NCBI RefSeq assembly: GCF_042140245.1
Contig: NZ_CP159483.1
Span: 434,001 to 498,000 of the forward strand
DNA: 64,000 bases
Direction: 5' to 3'
DNA from: MH13 sp042140245
Lineage (GTDB): Bacteria > Pseudomonadota > Alphaproteobacteria > Rhizobiales > MH13
Shown here: piece after piece, positions 23,359 to 31,824 of the stretch
Layout of the letters: each line of letters starts with the position of its first letter
How positions within the stretch are numbered: the first letter of the stretch is position 1
Program-made: the position numbers and the translations under genes
Notes under the pieces: model-generated
The model's input: only the letters and a program-made list of their open reading frames with translations
Told to the model about the DNA's origin: nothing
Database searches by the model: none

Positions 23359-26300
23359 CTACAGGCTCACGCCTTGGCGCAAGGCATCGAGCAAGGCTTG
23401 ATCGATGATCTCACTATCACCCAAGCCGACAGACTGGCGGAACGCGCGGACTGCCTCATTGGTGCGTGGGCCAAGCAAGCCATCGGCGGGTCCAGGATTG
23501 TACCCGCGCTCGGCCAACAAGGCTTGCGCTTCGGCGACCAACTGCTGCGTTGTGTTAGCGCTCGGTGACGCGCTGGCGCGCACCGAACTGTCATCCCAAC
23601 CGCCTGCAGGTCCTGGAACGACCACCGCGGCGTTTTCAACCGGAACGGGCCGCCAATTGTCGACGCGTGCACGCGCGAGCGCCAAAGCCTGTTCGCCAAG
23701 AACACCAGCGACCTCATCACGGCGCCCAACGGCTTCGCTGTCACCACCATTGGCGGCCAATGCGAACCATTTGTAGGATTCCATCAGATCACGTTCGACG
23801 CCCATACCGCGCGCAAACAGAACAGCAAGATTGAATTGACTGTCGGCAAGCCCACGGTTGGCAGCTGGGATGAACCACCCAGCTGCACGTGCAAAATCAG
23901 GTGATTGTCCGGCGCCTTCAGCCGCCATAACAGCCAAGTTGTGCATGGCGCGTGGATTGCCGCCAAGGGCAGCACGTTCGTACCAAGCCAGTGCTGCATC
24001 GCGATCACGATCAACTCCACGGCCTTGCTCGTAGAAACTACCGAGACGATAGGCGGCTGGAACGAGACCTTGGTCAGCAGCACGCCCATACCAGTGGGCA
24101 GCGGCGGCCAAGTCCTGCGAGACAAAACGGCCTTCCATAAAGCGTGAGGCGATCTCAAAGGCTGCGGATGCGTCACCGCTGGCCGCAGCCACGCGAAGGC
24201 GCGGCGAGCCAATGGCTTCAGGCAGTGCATCGGCTGTTGCTGCGGGTAACGGCGGCAAAGGAAGGTTCAGCAGTGGGCCAAGGTCGTTGGCCGGTGGCGG
24301 CAAAGCCGTATCACCTGCAAGCGAGGTTGATGCAGGACCTGAAACCGTTCCGTCTACCGTAGGATCGTTTCCAGGATCGCTCAGCTGCGGCGTTGCGGCC
24401 ATGACAGGTCCGCGATCGCGCTCAAAACCGCTTCCAAGCGCTGTATCACGGGTCACCACTTCATCCGTCAAAACGGGCGCACTTGGTGCTGATGAAGCCG
24501 GCGTTGATGCAAAATCTTCCACGACAGGCGCGGGGGAGACAGGAGCAGCGTCTGCGACTTCTGGCGCATCGCCCACAACCCGTACTGCTTCATCTGGAGC
24601 AGTCCCAACATCGGGGGTGATTTCGGTGCGCTCAGCGGCTGGGTCCGAGGCAGGTGCTTCGGTTGGCGCCAACGGCGCAACAACGGCGTCGGATGCGCGG
24701 TCACCCGGCAAAATCAAATTGACCACCAGCAAGCCGAGCCCAACAGTGAACAGCACCAGAGCAATGATCATCGCGCGGGAGAGCGAGCGCTGGTGCTTGG
24801 CGTCGTCCGCTTGCTTTTCACTTTTCTGCTGGCGGGTGCTTTCATTGGCGTCAGCCAAGACATCCATCGGATTCTCAGCGACCTCACCAGCAAGCGGGCG
24901 AGCCAACCCGTCCCGCTGTTCCAAGTCGGGCTCACGACGAACTTCGGGTCCGCTGGAGGATTTTGCCGGACGGTTAAAGACACCGGCTTTTCTGGCCTTG
25001 GTGCCCGCTACATTGGGATCGGCGGCGGGCTTGCCACCTCCTGCCTGCAGGGCCGCGGCCTGGGCCGCGCGGCGTGCCGCCGCAATAAAGTTTGCACGCT
25101 GATTGGCACTATCGCCAGACGATGGCATAGCCTCGGAGTGTGTCGGCTCATCGGTCGCGCGATCCGGCTCAGGCATACGAGCGGAACGCTCAGGCGCCGC
25201 GTTGATCGCGCCAGAGAGCTGGCGCAGAAGCGTTTGCGCGTCCCCTGGTGCCGGAATGACATCATCGGTCGACGAAGGCCGCTCGTTGCTGACCGTTGCC
25301 GAGTCCGTGCTTCCTGGCTGAGGTTTGCTCGCTGGCTGTTTGGGTGCGGAATCATCAAAACTTGGGTCAGGCTTTGGCACAGACGTGCGTGCCTCAAATG
25401 CCTTGGCCATCTCTTCTAGCGACGGTGATGGCTCTGACCCGCCCGGCGCACTTGGACGGGTATCGTGTGCGCTATCAGCGGCCAGCGAACGGGCAGCTTT
25501 GTCATCGATTTCTAAGGCATCGAGGCGCCCAATGACCGTTTCCAGCGCGCCTTGAACGCTCTCCAGCGTGCTCAGCATGCGCTGATCTTGGTCGCTGGCG
25601 TGCTCGCGCAAGGAAACCAATTCACTCTGCAGGGCCTGCATACCCAACATGTCTTGGGTTTCTGTTTGGGGGTCAAACAGGCCTAGCGACTGCACGCGGT
25701 TGGCCAGATCATCGATCTGGCTTTCGATTTCGGGCAAAATGCCTGCATCGCCAGTTGCACGGGCCTCATCGAAGCGACCGGCAAGGTGCCGCACCTGATC
25801 GACAATAGAGCGCTGAAGATCACGGTTGGAGCCCAGCTCAACACTGGCGCGTGCACGCGCCAGTTCATTGTGCAAACGCGTGACATCATCGCGCGAAACC
25901 ACACCGGCATCTGCATGACGTTTGTTGAGCTCGACCAGCTGGCTCTCCAGGGAGGCCAAGGCAACATCGGCCTGCGGCGTCGGCATGGCGGCAATCAAGC
26001 TTTCCAGCCGGTTCGACATATGGTCGATCAGCGGTGCATCGGCAGCTGAAATGGCACGTTGAATACCATCAAGGCGTTCATCAACGCCATCAAGACGGGC
26101 CACAACAGGGTCAAGCGACCCCGAGACCCGGCTGTCGATCTTGGCTTCAACAGCCTGGATGATGGCTTCGGTTTTGGGAATGGATTTGAGACAAGACTCC
26201 ACACGCTCGCCGAGCTCGCGCACGGCAAGACCAAGGCGCTCAGTGGCGGTATCTTCCTGAAGGGCCGTTACCCGGCCTGTGAGATCAAGCAAAGCATGCT

Positions 26301-27849
26301 CAATCTCATGCACTGGCATAGCGGTGCCAAAGGCATTCATCTGGCGTGACAAAGCTGCCACTTCGCTTGCCATATCCGCTTGGTTGGCAAGCCGGCTATC
26401 GAGCGCATTAAGCCGCTGGGAGAGCTCGGCGACTTGCTCAGCGTACCCGCCGGTCATCTCTTCGATACGATCAAGTGCTGAGAAGCGCTGGTCCATCCCA
26501 CTTAGGGTGACCGCTGGACCGCCAGCAGAGCGCATTTCTTCACGGATCGTATCAAGAGCACTGGTGAGACCGCGCGCTTCATCTTGGAAGGTTGAGAGGC
26601 GTTCCATCTCCGACTGGATGGCGTCCAAGCGCTGGGTGACAGAACTGTCATCGGAGCCATTTGCCAACGCTTCAATACGCGCTTCGAGCGCCACCAAACG
26701 TTCAACAACCGCGCCGATGGCCTCGTTCATGCTGCCAGGGTCCTGAACCGCATTGCGGGCCATGTCCTTGACGCTTTCCAGTGCCTCGGTGATGCGGTTT
26801 GCATCACCATGGGGGTCGTTTTCCAGCTGTGAGATCATTGAGCGCATCTCACCAACGAGCGCGCTGGGGGTGTTCTCGCCTAAGTTGTCCAGCACCTCAC
26901 GCAAGCTGGTGACCTCGCCATAGAGCGCGTCAATTTTTTCCTCGCTTGTGCCAACGTCTTTCAGGTCATCAAGCCTGGCCAGAACATGATGGTAGCCATC
27001 CTCCAGCGATTTGATCGCTTCAGGCTTGGGCATCGCAGCAATGGTATCTTGGACGGCACGGATTTGATCGCTGAGCTGCGCCAAATTCGGTTCATCAGCA
27101 CCAGTTGGGTGAAGGGGCGTTGCCCCCTGTTCGTTTAGCCCCAACTCCTCAGGCGCGGATTGATGGGACGTGTGTGTGCGAGACTGAAGGGCTTCAACTT
27201 GGGCTTGGAGACCTCGCTGGTCGGCAGCGCTGGTTTCGGCAAGCGAGCGTACATCGCTGACCGCATCTGTCAGCCGGGCGAACTGATCATCAAGCCGTGC
27301 CACCAACTGGTCCAATCCGGCAGAGCCGAACCCAACATCTCCTAGCCCTTGATCAGCAGATTGCTCAACGTCTTGCTGCTGTGATGCATCGACCATCATC
27401 GGCTGAGGGTCGGCCAGGACAGGCGCCGCATTAGGCGCGTGCGGGGCTATGCCTTGCTCCAATTCTTGTTTGCGCCGCCGCAGCGCATCCAGCGGACTGG
27501 TAGGCGTCGCGGCGGTTTGAGCACTGGCTTGGACATGGCTGGTCACAGGTGCGGAAGACGGTGCTGGCGCGCTTGGCATGGGTGCGCCAGCAACCCTCGA
27601 TTCCAAGGTTTCGATGTTTTTGGCGATTGCCGCCAGGCGCGACTGAAGGTCGGGAGCAGGCGCTGTCGGCTGTGCGGAAGGACTGGGCTGAAATGCGCGG
27701 CTTGGATCGACAGCCGGGCTGGGCATTCTTTGGCCCAACACATCTTGCATCCACTCGCCAACGCTGGGTGCGGCCTCTCTACCGGGCGCCTCATAGTCTG
27801 GCTGATGGTTCGTGGGCGACTGCCACGCATTTTGGGACTGTTGAGCCAT
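23359..27849 (-). CDS. PodJ-like polar organelle protein with coiled coils, TM helix, Sel1 repeats and peptidoglycan-binding domain
   Basis: The product has 1496 residues. The N-terminal 1000 residues are cytoplasmic, with repeated heptads over about 180-830 (blocks such as RLDALESRLANQADMASEV and Ala/Leu/Glu-rich turns) and Pro/Ser-rich linkers. One membrane helix is at about 1025-1046 (MIIALVLFTVGLGLLVVNLIL). The periplasmic part has an acidic, Pro-rich linker, Sel1/TPR-like repeats at about 1250-1380 (AAHWYGRAADQGLVPAAYRLG and following), and a C-terminal peptidoglycan-binding domain at about 1433-1490 (AQALLAERGYNPGPADGLLG). This order is that of Caulobacter PodJ and its rhizobial relatives, which mark a cell pole and localise division and development factors. 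It is monocistronic. Confidence 0.85.
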   Translation of the reverse strand: MAQQSQNAWQSPTNHQPDYEAPGREAAPSVGEWMQDVLGQRMPSPAVDPSRAFQPSPSAQPTAPAPDLQSRLAAIAKNIETLESRVAGAPMPSAPAPSSAPVTSHVQASAQTAATPTSPLDALRRRKQELEQGIAPHAPNAAPVLADPQPMMVDASQQQDVEQSADQGLGDVGFGSAGLDQLVARLDDQFARLTDAVSDVRSLAETSAADQRGLQAQVEALQSRTHTSHQSAPEELGLNEQGATPLHPTGADEPNLAQLSDQIRAVQDTIAAMPKPEAIKSLEDGYHHVLARLDDLKDVGTSEEKIDALYGEVTSLREVLDNLGENTPSALVGEMRSMISQLENDPHGDANRITEALESVKDMARNAVQDPGSMNEAIGAVVERLVALEARIEALANGSDDSSVTQRLDAIQSEMERLSTFQDEARGLTSALDTIREEMRSAGGPAVTLSGMDQRFSALDRIEEMTGGYAEQVAELSQRLNALDSRLANQADMASEVAALSRQMNAFGTAMPVHEIEHALLDLTGRVTALQEDTATERLGLAVRELGERVESCLKSIPKTEAIIQAVEAKIDSRVSGSLDPVVARLDGVDERLDGIQRAISAADAPLIDHMSNRLESLIAAMPTPQADVALASLESQLVELNKRHADAGVVSRDDVTRLHNELARARASVELGSNRDLQRSIVDQVRHLAGRFDEARATGDAGILPEIESQIDDLANRVQSLGLFDPQTETQDMLGMQALQSELVSLREHASDQDQRMLSTLESVQGALETVIGRLDALEIDDKAARSLAADSAHDTRPSAPGGSEPSPSLEEMAKAFEARTSVPKPDPSFDDSAPKQPASKPQPGSTDSATVSNERPSSTDDVIPAPGDAQTLLRQLSGAINAAPERSARMPEPDRATDEPTHSEAMPSSGDSANQRANFIAAARRAAQAAALQAGGGKPAADPNVAGTKARKAGVFNRPAKSSSGPEVRREPDLEQRDGLARPLAGEVAENPMDVLADANESTRQQKSEKQADDAKHQRSLSRAMIIALVLFTVGLGLLVVNLILPGDRASDAVVAPLAPTEAPASDPAAERTEITPDVGTAPDEAVRVVGDAPEVADAAPVSPAPVVEDFASTPASSAPSAPVLTDEVVTRDTALGSGFERDRGPVMAATPQLSDPGNDPTVDGTVSGPASTSLAGDTALPPPANDLGPLLNLPLPPLPAATADALPEAIGSPRLRVAAASGDASAAFEIASRFMEGRFVSQDLAAAAHWYGRAADQGLVPAAYRLGSFYEQGRGVDRDRDAALAWYERAALGGNPRAMHNLAVMAAEGAGQSPDFARAAGWFIPAANRGLADSQFNLAVLFARGMGVERDLMESYKWFALAANGGDSEAVGRRDEVAGVLGEQALALARARVDNWRPVPVENAAVVVPGPAGGWDDSSVRASASPSANTTQQLVAEAQALLAERGYNPGPADGLLGPRTNEAVRAFRQSVGLGDSEIIDQALLDALRQGVSL

Positions 27850-28173
27850 CCCGACCCCAATTACTCTCTGGTGCGTACGCGCAAGGTACGGCGCACCCCG
27901 GCCCTTTCTCGCTTGGTGCTACAGTGGACCAAACATAGTAAACGAGCGGTAAAGATAACCGGACGGTAAACGACCCAAGCTGATAAAGGTTGGTTTTGAG
28001 ACACCGCGCTTAAGGCGTGAGCACGACCGGAAAGCACCTTGCGAGAGTGGCTAACGTGAATACAACTTAAAGTTGATAATCTCTTGCCCTTCGGCTAGAT
28101 TTTCTGGCACGTCATGATGTGAAATGATTCGTTGTTGCATGTAATGGCACAACGCTAAGCGGTAGAGGCGAGC
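27850..28173. other. Divergent intergenic region between the PodJ-like gene and the MerR gene
   Basis: No gene is seen in these 324 bases. It contains the perfect repeat CAACTT-A-AAGTTG (28063-28075), about 100 bases before the MerR-type gene. MerR proteins bind dyads between promoter elements, so this is a reasonable site to test for autoregulation. No ribosomal or tRNA feature is seen. Confidence 0.5.
28063..28075. promoter_or_regulatory. Candidate MerR-type operator
   Basis: CAACTT-A-AAGTTG is a perfect six-base dyad around one central base, in the promoter region of the MerR-family gene starting at 28174. It is A/T-rich relative to its surroundings. Confidence 0.35.
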
Positions 28174-28614
28174 ATGGATACTTCAACACGTGAGACCGAA
28201 TACAGCATTGGCGAACTGGCACGCGAATACGATCTAACACTACGCACACTACGTTTCTACGAGGACCGGGGTCTTCTACGGCCCCGCCGGGTTGGCATGC
28301 AGCGCATTTACTCGCGTCGCGACAAAGCCCGACTGAAGCTCATTGTGATGGGCAAGCGCGTTGGCTTCTCACTGCAAGAAATTGGCGAGATGCTTGATCT
28401 CTACGATCTTAAAGATGGTCAGGCGAGCCAACTGACGGTTGCGCGCAGCCGCTTCTTGGAGCAAATCGCGGTTCTCAATCAGCAGAAGAGCGACATTGAG
28501 CAAGCCATTGTTGAGCTTGAGCGCACGGTGGAGGTTGTCACCGGAATGCTGAAAGAAAAGCAGCAAGACATGGATGAGAGCGCCATGCCGCTGGCTGCGA
28601 CGGGCACCGACTAG
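28174..28614 (+). CDS. MerR-family transcriptional regulator (LiuR/acyl-CoA type?)
   Basis: The product has 146 residues. The winged helix-turn-helix is at about 11-80 (YSIGELAREYDLTLRTLRFYEDRGLL, then RIYSRRDKARLKLIVMGKRVGFSLQEI). A coiled-coil dimer helix follows. No metal-binding Cys pair is seen at the C-terminus, so it is not a metal sensor. The set FYEDRGLLRPRR and LDLYDLKDGQ is like LiuR-type regulators of branched-chain or acyl-CoA breakdown, though no such catabolic genes adjoin. The next gene is an isomerase-like protein 152 bases on. Confidence 0.85.
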   Translation: MDTSTRETEYSIGELAREYDLTLRTLRFYEDRGLLRPRRVGMQRIYSRRDKARLKLIVMGKRVGFSLQEIGEMLDLYDLKDGQASQLTVARSRFLEQIAVLNQQKSDIEQAIVELERTVEVVTGMLKEKQQDMDESAMPLAATGTD

Positions 28615-28766
28615 AGCCCTTTCTCACTAACCGGTCTTCTCACGGAGCCTCACGAACGCGCGATAGGACGTGTGCAGCGCTTGCACAGCCTTGCGTTGCA
28701 GCCTAGATCGGGACCCTTTGATGCACTGGGCAACACCTTGCCCGCTCATCTGCAAAGGATCCGCCA

Positions 28767-29387
28767 ATGGCCCCGTCGATCGACTATTACTTCACCCTGA
28801 TCTCGCCCTTCTCCTATCTGGGGCACAAAGCGTTGTTGGCTGTCGCCGACAAGCATGGCGCGAGCATTGCTTTCAAGCCGATGAACTTGGCTGACGTGTT
28901 TGCAACATCCGGCGTGGTGCCCATTCCTGAACGTCCCGTGTCGCGCCAGAACTATCGACTGATTGAACTGCAACGCATTGCGGACTTTCGCGGATTGCCA
29001 CTGACGCTTCGCCCGGCGCACTTCCCGACCAATCCAACCCTTGCCAACGGCGCTGTTGCTGCGATTGGCGCTGCAGGCGGCGATCCAGCGGACTTCATGT
29101 TCGAAGCCTTCCAGGCATGCTGGGCGAATGAACGCGACATCAGCCAACCTGAAACGGTGCGTGAGCTGCTTGAGGCCACCGGTCATGATGCAACAGCCAT
29201 CATCGCAGCCGCTTCATCACAAGAGGTCGTGGCAACCATGGCTGAGAACACTGAGGCAGCCATTGCTGCTGGCGCTGTCGGCGCGCCCGCCTATGTGCTG
29301 CAAGGCGAACCTTTCTGGGGGCAAGATAGGATTGACTATCTCGATCACGCTCTGAGCACTGGCCGAGGCCCTTACACACCAGGTTGA
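28767..29387 (+). CDS. 2-hydroxychromene-2-carboxylate isomerase-like DsbA/kappa-GST protein
   Basis: The product has 206 residues, the usual size. It has the thioredoxin-fold start YYFTLISPFSYLGHKAL, in which Ser replaces the DsbA cysteine, as in 2-hydroxychromene-2-carboxylate isomerases and kappa-class glutathione transferases. The cis-Pro region GAVGAPAYVLQGEPFWGQDRI is near the C-terminus. Known members isomerise an aromatic-ring breakdown intermediate using glutathione; many relatives have other, unknown roles. No naphthalene-type pathway genes are nearby. Confidence 0.88.
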   Translation: MAPSIDYYFTLISPFSYLGHKALLAVADKHGASIAFKPMNLADVFATSGVVPIPERPVSRQNYRLIELQRIADFRGLPLTLRPAHFPTNPTLANGAVAAIGAAGGDPADFMFEAFQACWANERDISQPETVRELLEATGHDATAIIAAASSQEVVATMAENTEAAIAAGAVGAPAYVLQGEPFWGQDRIDYLDHALSTGRGPYTPG

Positions 29388-29436
29388 TCGGCCACAGTTA
29401 GCGCACTCGCTGACGGCCTAAACGGAAGCTGCCCCG

Positions 29437-30741
29437 ATGTTTCACTCCTTCTTTCCTAAGCCGAAGCTGTTTTTTCTCTCTTTTGCTGTCTACGCCCTGG
29501 CATTGGTCATCGGCTGGTACACCTTTGGCGACCGATTGCAGTTTCTTTCCATCGGCCCGGTGTTCGGGGTGGAAAGTGTGGCGCCGTTGGAGCCGGGCAT
29601 TGCGCCTGATGTCGAGGTGCCGAGTGAAGAGACAACGGCGCCCGCCGAGGTTGAAGAAGGCTGGGCAGACCCGCAAACCTTCTGGTTCTACCAGTACATG
29701 CTGTCAGCCATTGCGCTCTTTGTCGGCTTTTGGATGTGGTACGCGCCGCACCCCTGGCAGCTTTGGTCGGTGGCAGGATCGGCGCTCATCTTCTTCACCA
29801 ACTGGTTCTTGGTGCAGTTGGATGTGATGATCAATGAATGGTTTGGCGGGTTCTATGATCTGATCCAGCAAGCGCTTGCTGAACCGGGATCCATTGATGG
29901 GCGCGACTACTATCTTGGCATTGCTACCTTTCTGCAGATTGCGCTTGTCTACGTTTTTGTGGCGGTGATCTTCCGCTTCTTTGTCAGCCACTATGTGTTC
30001 CGCTGGCGCACCGCGATGAACGACTACTACACCGGTATGTGGAAGCGGGTGCGCAAGATTGAGGGCGCCTCACAGCGCGTGCAGGAAGACACAATGCGCT
30101 TTGCGTCGATCACCGAGGGTCTGGGCGTTGCACTGCTTGACTCGGTGATGACGTTGATTGCTTTTTTGCCCCTGCTGTGGGGGCTTTCAGCGGCGGTTAC
30201 GGAACTTCCCTTGATTGGTGAGGTCAGCCAAGGATTGGTTTTTGTGGCCATCGTCTGGTCGATACTTGGCACGGTTCTTTTGGCGGTTGTCGGTATCAGA
30301 CTGCCAGGCTTGGAGTTCAACAATCAGAAGGTTGAAGCCGCCTATCGCAAGGAACTCGTCATGGGCGAGGACTTCACCGAACGGGCGCAACCGCAATCGC
30401 TGACGGAGCTTTTTTCCGACGTCCGGCGCAACTATTTCCGGCTCTATTTCAACTACATGTATTTCAACGTGGTTCGGATTTTCTATCTACAAATCGGTAA
30501 TCTGGTGCCGTTCATTGCGCTGGGGCCAACCATTATTGCAGGCACCATCACACTGGGAACGATGCAGCAAATCATGCGGGCCTTTGGTCGCGTTGAAGGC
30601 TCGTTCCAGTACTTGGTGAACTCCTGGACCACGATTGTGGAACTGATGTCGGTCTACAAACGCCTCAACGCCTTTGAGAAGGCGGCACTGGCCACACCGG
30701 AGTCAGGAACAGATACGAAGGTTCCCTCACCGGCTGAGTAG
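29437..30741 (+). CDS. BacA/SbmA-family peptide transporter
   Basis: The product has 434 residues with about seven to eight membrane helices. It starts MFHSFFPKPKLFFLSF and carries SbmA/BacA signatures: FFTNWFLVQLDVMINEWFGGFYDLIQQAL, FRWRTAMNDYY, RVQEDTMRFA and the long RRNYFRLYFNYMYFNVVRIFYLQ segment. The family imports antimicrobial peptides such as microcins and proline-rich peptides, driven by the proton gradient. In rhizobia, BacA protects symbionts against host NCR peptides. The 50-residue acidic loop early in the protein (about 50-80) is longer than I expect. It lies 40 bases upstream of the DNA exonuclease gene without evident link. Confidence 0.9.
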   Translation: MFHSFFPKPKLFFLSFAVYALALVIGWYTFGDRLQFLSIGPVFGVESVAPLEPGIAPDVEVPSEETTAPAEVEEGWADPQTFWFYQYMLSAIALFVGFWMWYAPHPWQLWSVAGSALIFFTNWFLVQLDVMINEWFGGFYDLIQQALAEPGSIDGRDYYLGIATFLQIALVYVFVAVIFRFFVSHYVFRWRTAMNDYYTGMWKRVRKIEGASQRVQEDTMRFASITEGLGVALLDSVMTLIAFLPLLWGLSAAVTELPLIGEVSQGLVFVAIVWSILGTVLLAVVGIRLPGLEFNNQKVEAAYRKELVMGEDFTERAQPQSLTELFSDVRRNYFRLYFNYMYFNVVRIFYLQIGNLVPFIALGPTIIAGTITLGTMQQIMRAFGRVEGSFQYLVNSWTTIVELMSVYKRLNAFEKAALATPESGTDTKVPSPAE

Positions 30742-30780
30742 GTGGTTGGCATCGACACGCTGTGCCCCACATGAGGGGCC

Positions 30781-31824
30781 ATGATCACGCGTGCTGACCA
30801 GTTCATGACCCTTCGCCCGGAAGGCCTCTATTGCGTTCCGGGCGATTTCTTTATCGATCCCGTTCAACCGGTTGATCGTGCTGTGATCACCCATGGGCAC
30901 GCTGATCATGCACGACCAGGCCATGGGTCGGTTTTGGCAACCGCCGAAACCCTTATGATCATGGCGGTACGCTACGGCGCCAATTTTGCTGGCACCACGC
31001 AAAGTGCTGACCTCAGTGACGTGATCACGCTTGGCGATACCCGGATTAGCCTTCACCCGGCAGGTCATGTGCTTGGTTCAGCGCAAGTGCTGGTGGAGCA
31101 TGATGGCCACCGGTTGGTGGCGTCCGGCGACTACAAGCGCCACAGTGACCCCACGGTGACACCGTTCGAGGTTGTATCCTGCGATACCTTCATCACCGAG
31201 GCGACATTTGGACTGCCGGTGTTCCGGCATCCACCCGGCGCGGATGAGGTGGCCAAGCTGCTCACCTCACTTGAGACATTCCCTGAAACGCCACATCTGG
31301 TGGGCGCCTATTCGCTTGGCAAAGCCCAGCGGGTGATCGCTGAGATCCGCGCCGCGGGCTATGATGCACAGATCTATCTGCATGGCGCGATGGAAAAGCT
31401 CTGCGCCTTCTACCAAAGCCAAGGCGTGGATTTGGGTGCTCTGGTACCCGTCGCTGGCTTGAAAGCCAAAGACGTTGCCGGGCAGATCGTGCTTTGCCCA
31501 CCGGGCTCAATGGCTGATCGCTGGTCGCAGAAGTTCGGTGAAACCATCACTTGTTTTGCCTCAGGTTGGATGCGGGTGCGCGCCCGTGCCCGTCAGCGCG
31601 GCGTGGAACTTCCATTGGTGATGTCCGATCACGCCGACTGGGATGATCTCTGCGCGACAATCCTCGACACCGGGGCGAATGAGATTTGGGTTACCCATGG
31701 TCAGGAAGATGGGCTGGTGCATTGGTGCGGCACCCAAGGGATCGATGCGCAACCGCTCAACATGATCGGCTATGGCGATGAAGGGGATGAAGGCGCAGAG
31801 CAAGCTGTGGAAGCATCGTCGTGA
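30781..31824 (+). CDS. Ligase-associated DNA damage response exonuclease (MBL fold)
   Basis: The product has 347 residues. It has the metallo-beta-lactamase metal motif THGHADHARPGH, the HPAGHVLGSAQVLVE loop, SGDYKRHSDPT and a late VMSDHADW, as in SNM1/Pso2-type and CPSF-like nucleases. The proteins of this subfamily are encoded with ATP-dependent ligases and act in repair of crosslinks and breaks. Its stop overlaps the GTG start of the ligase gene, so they are coupled. Confidence 0.93.
   Translation: MITRADQFMTLRPEGLYCVPGDFFIDPVQPVDRAVITHGHADHARPGHGSVLATAETLMIMAVRYGANFAGTTQSADLSDVITLGDTRISLHPAGHVLGSAQVLVEHDGHRLVASGDYKRHSDPTVTPFEVVSCDTFITEATFGLPVFRHPPGADEVAKLLTSLETFPETPHLVGAYSLGKAQRVIAEIRAAGYDAQIYLHGAMEKLCAFYQSQGVDLGALVPVAGLKAKDVAGQIVLCPPGSMADRWSQKFGETITCFASGWMRVRARARQRGVELPLVMSDHADWDDLCATILDTGANEIWVTHGQEDGLVHWCGTQGIDAQPLNMIGYGDEGDEGAEQAVEASS

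Noticed and set aside
24212..25102. Plus-strand 296-codon open frame within the PodJ-like gene
   Set aside because: It is Ser/Ala/Thr-rich with no family pattern and lies fully antisense to the linker and membrane region of a convincing long gene. It is a product of codon bias.
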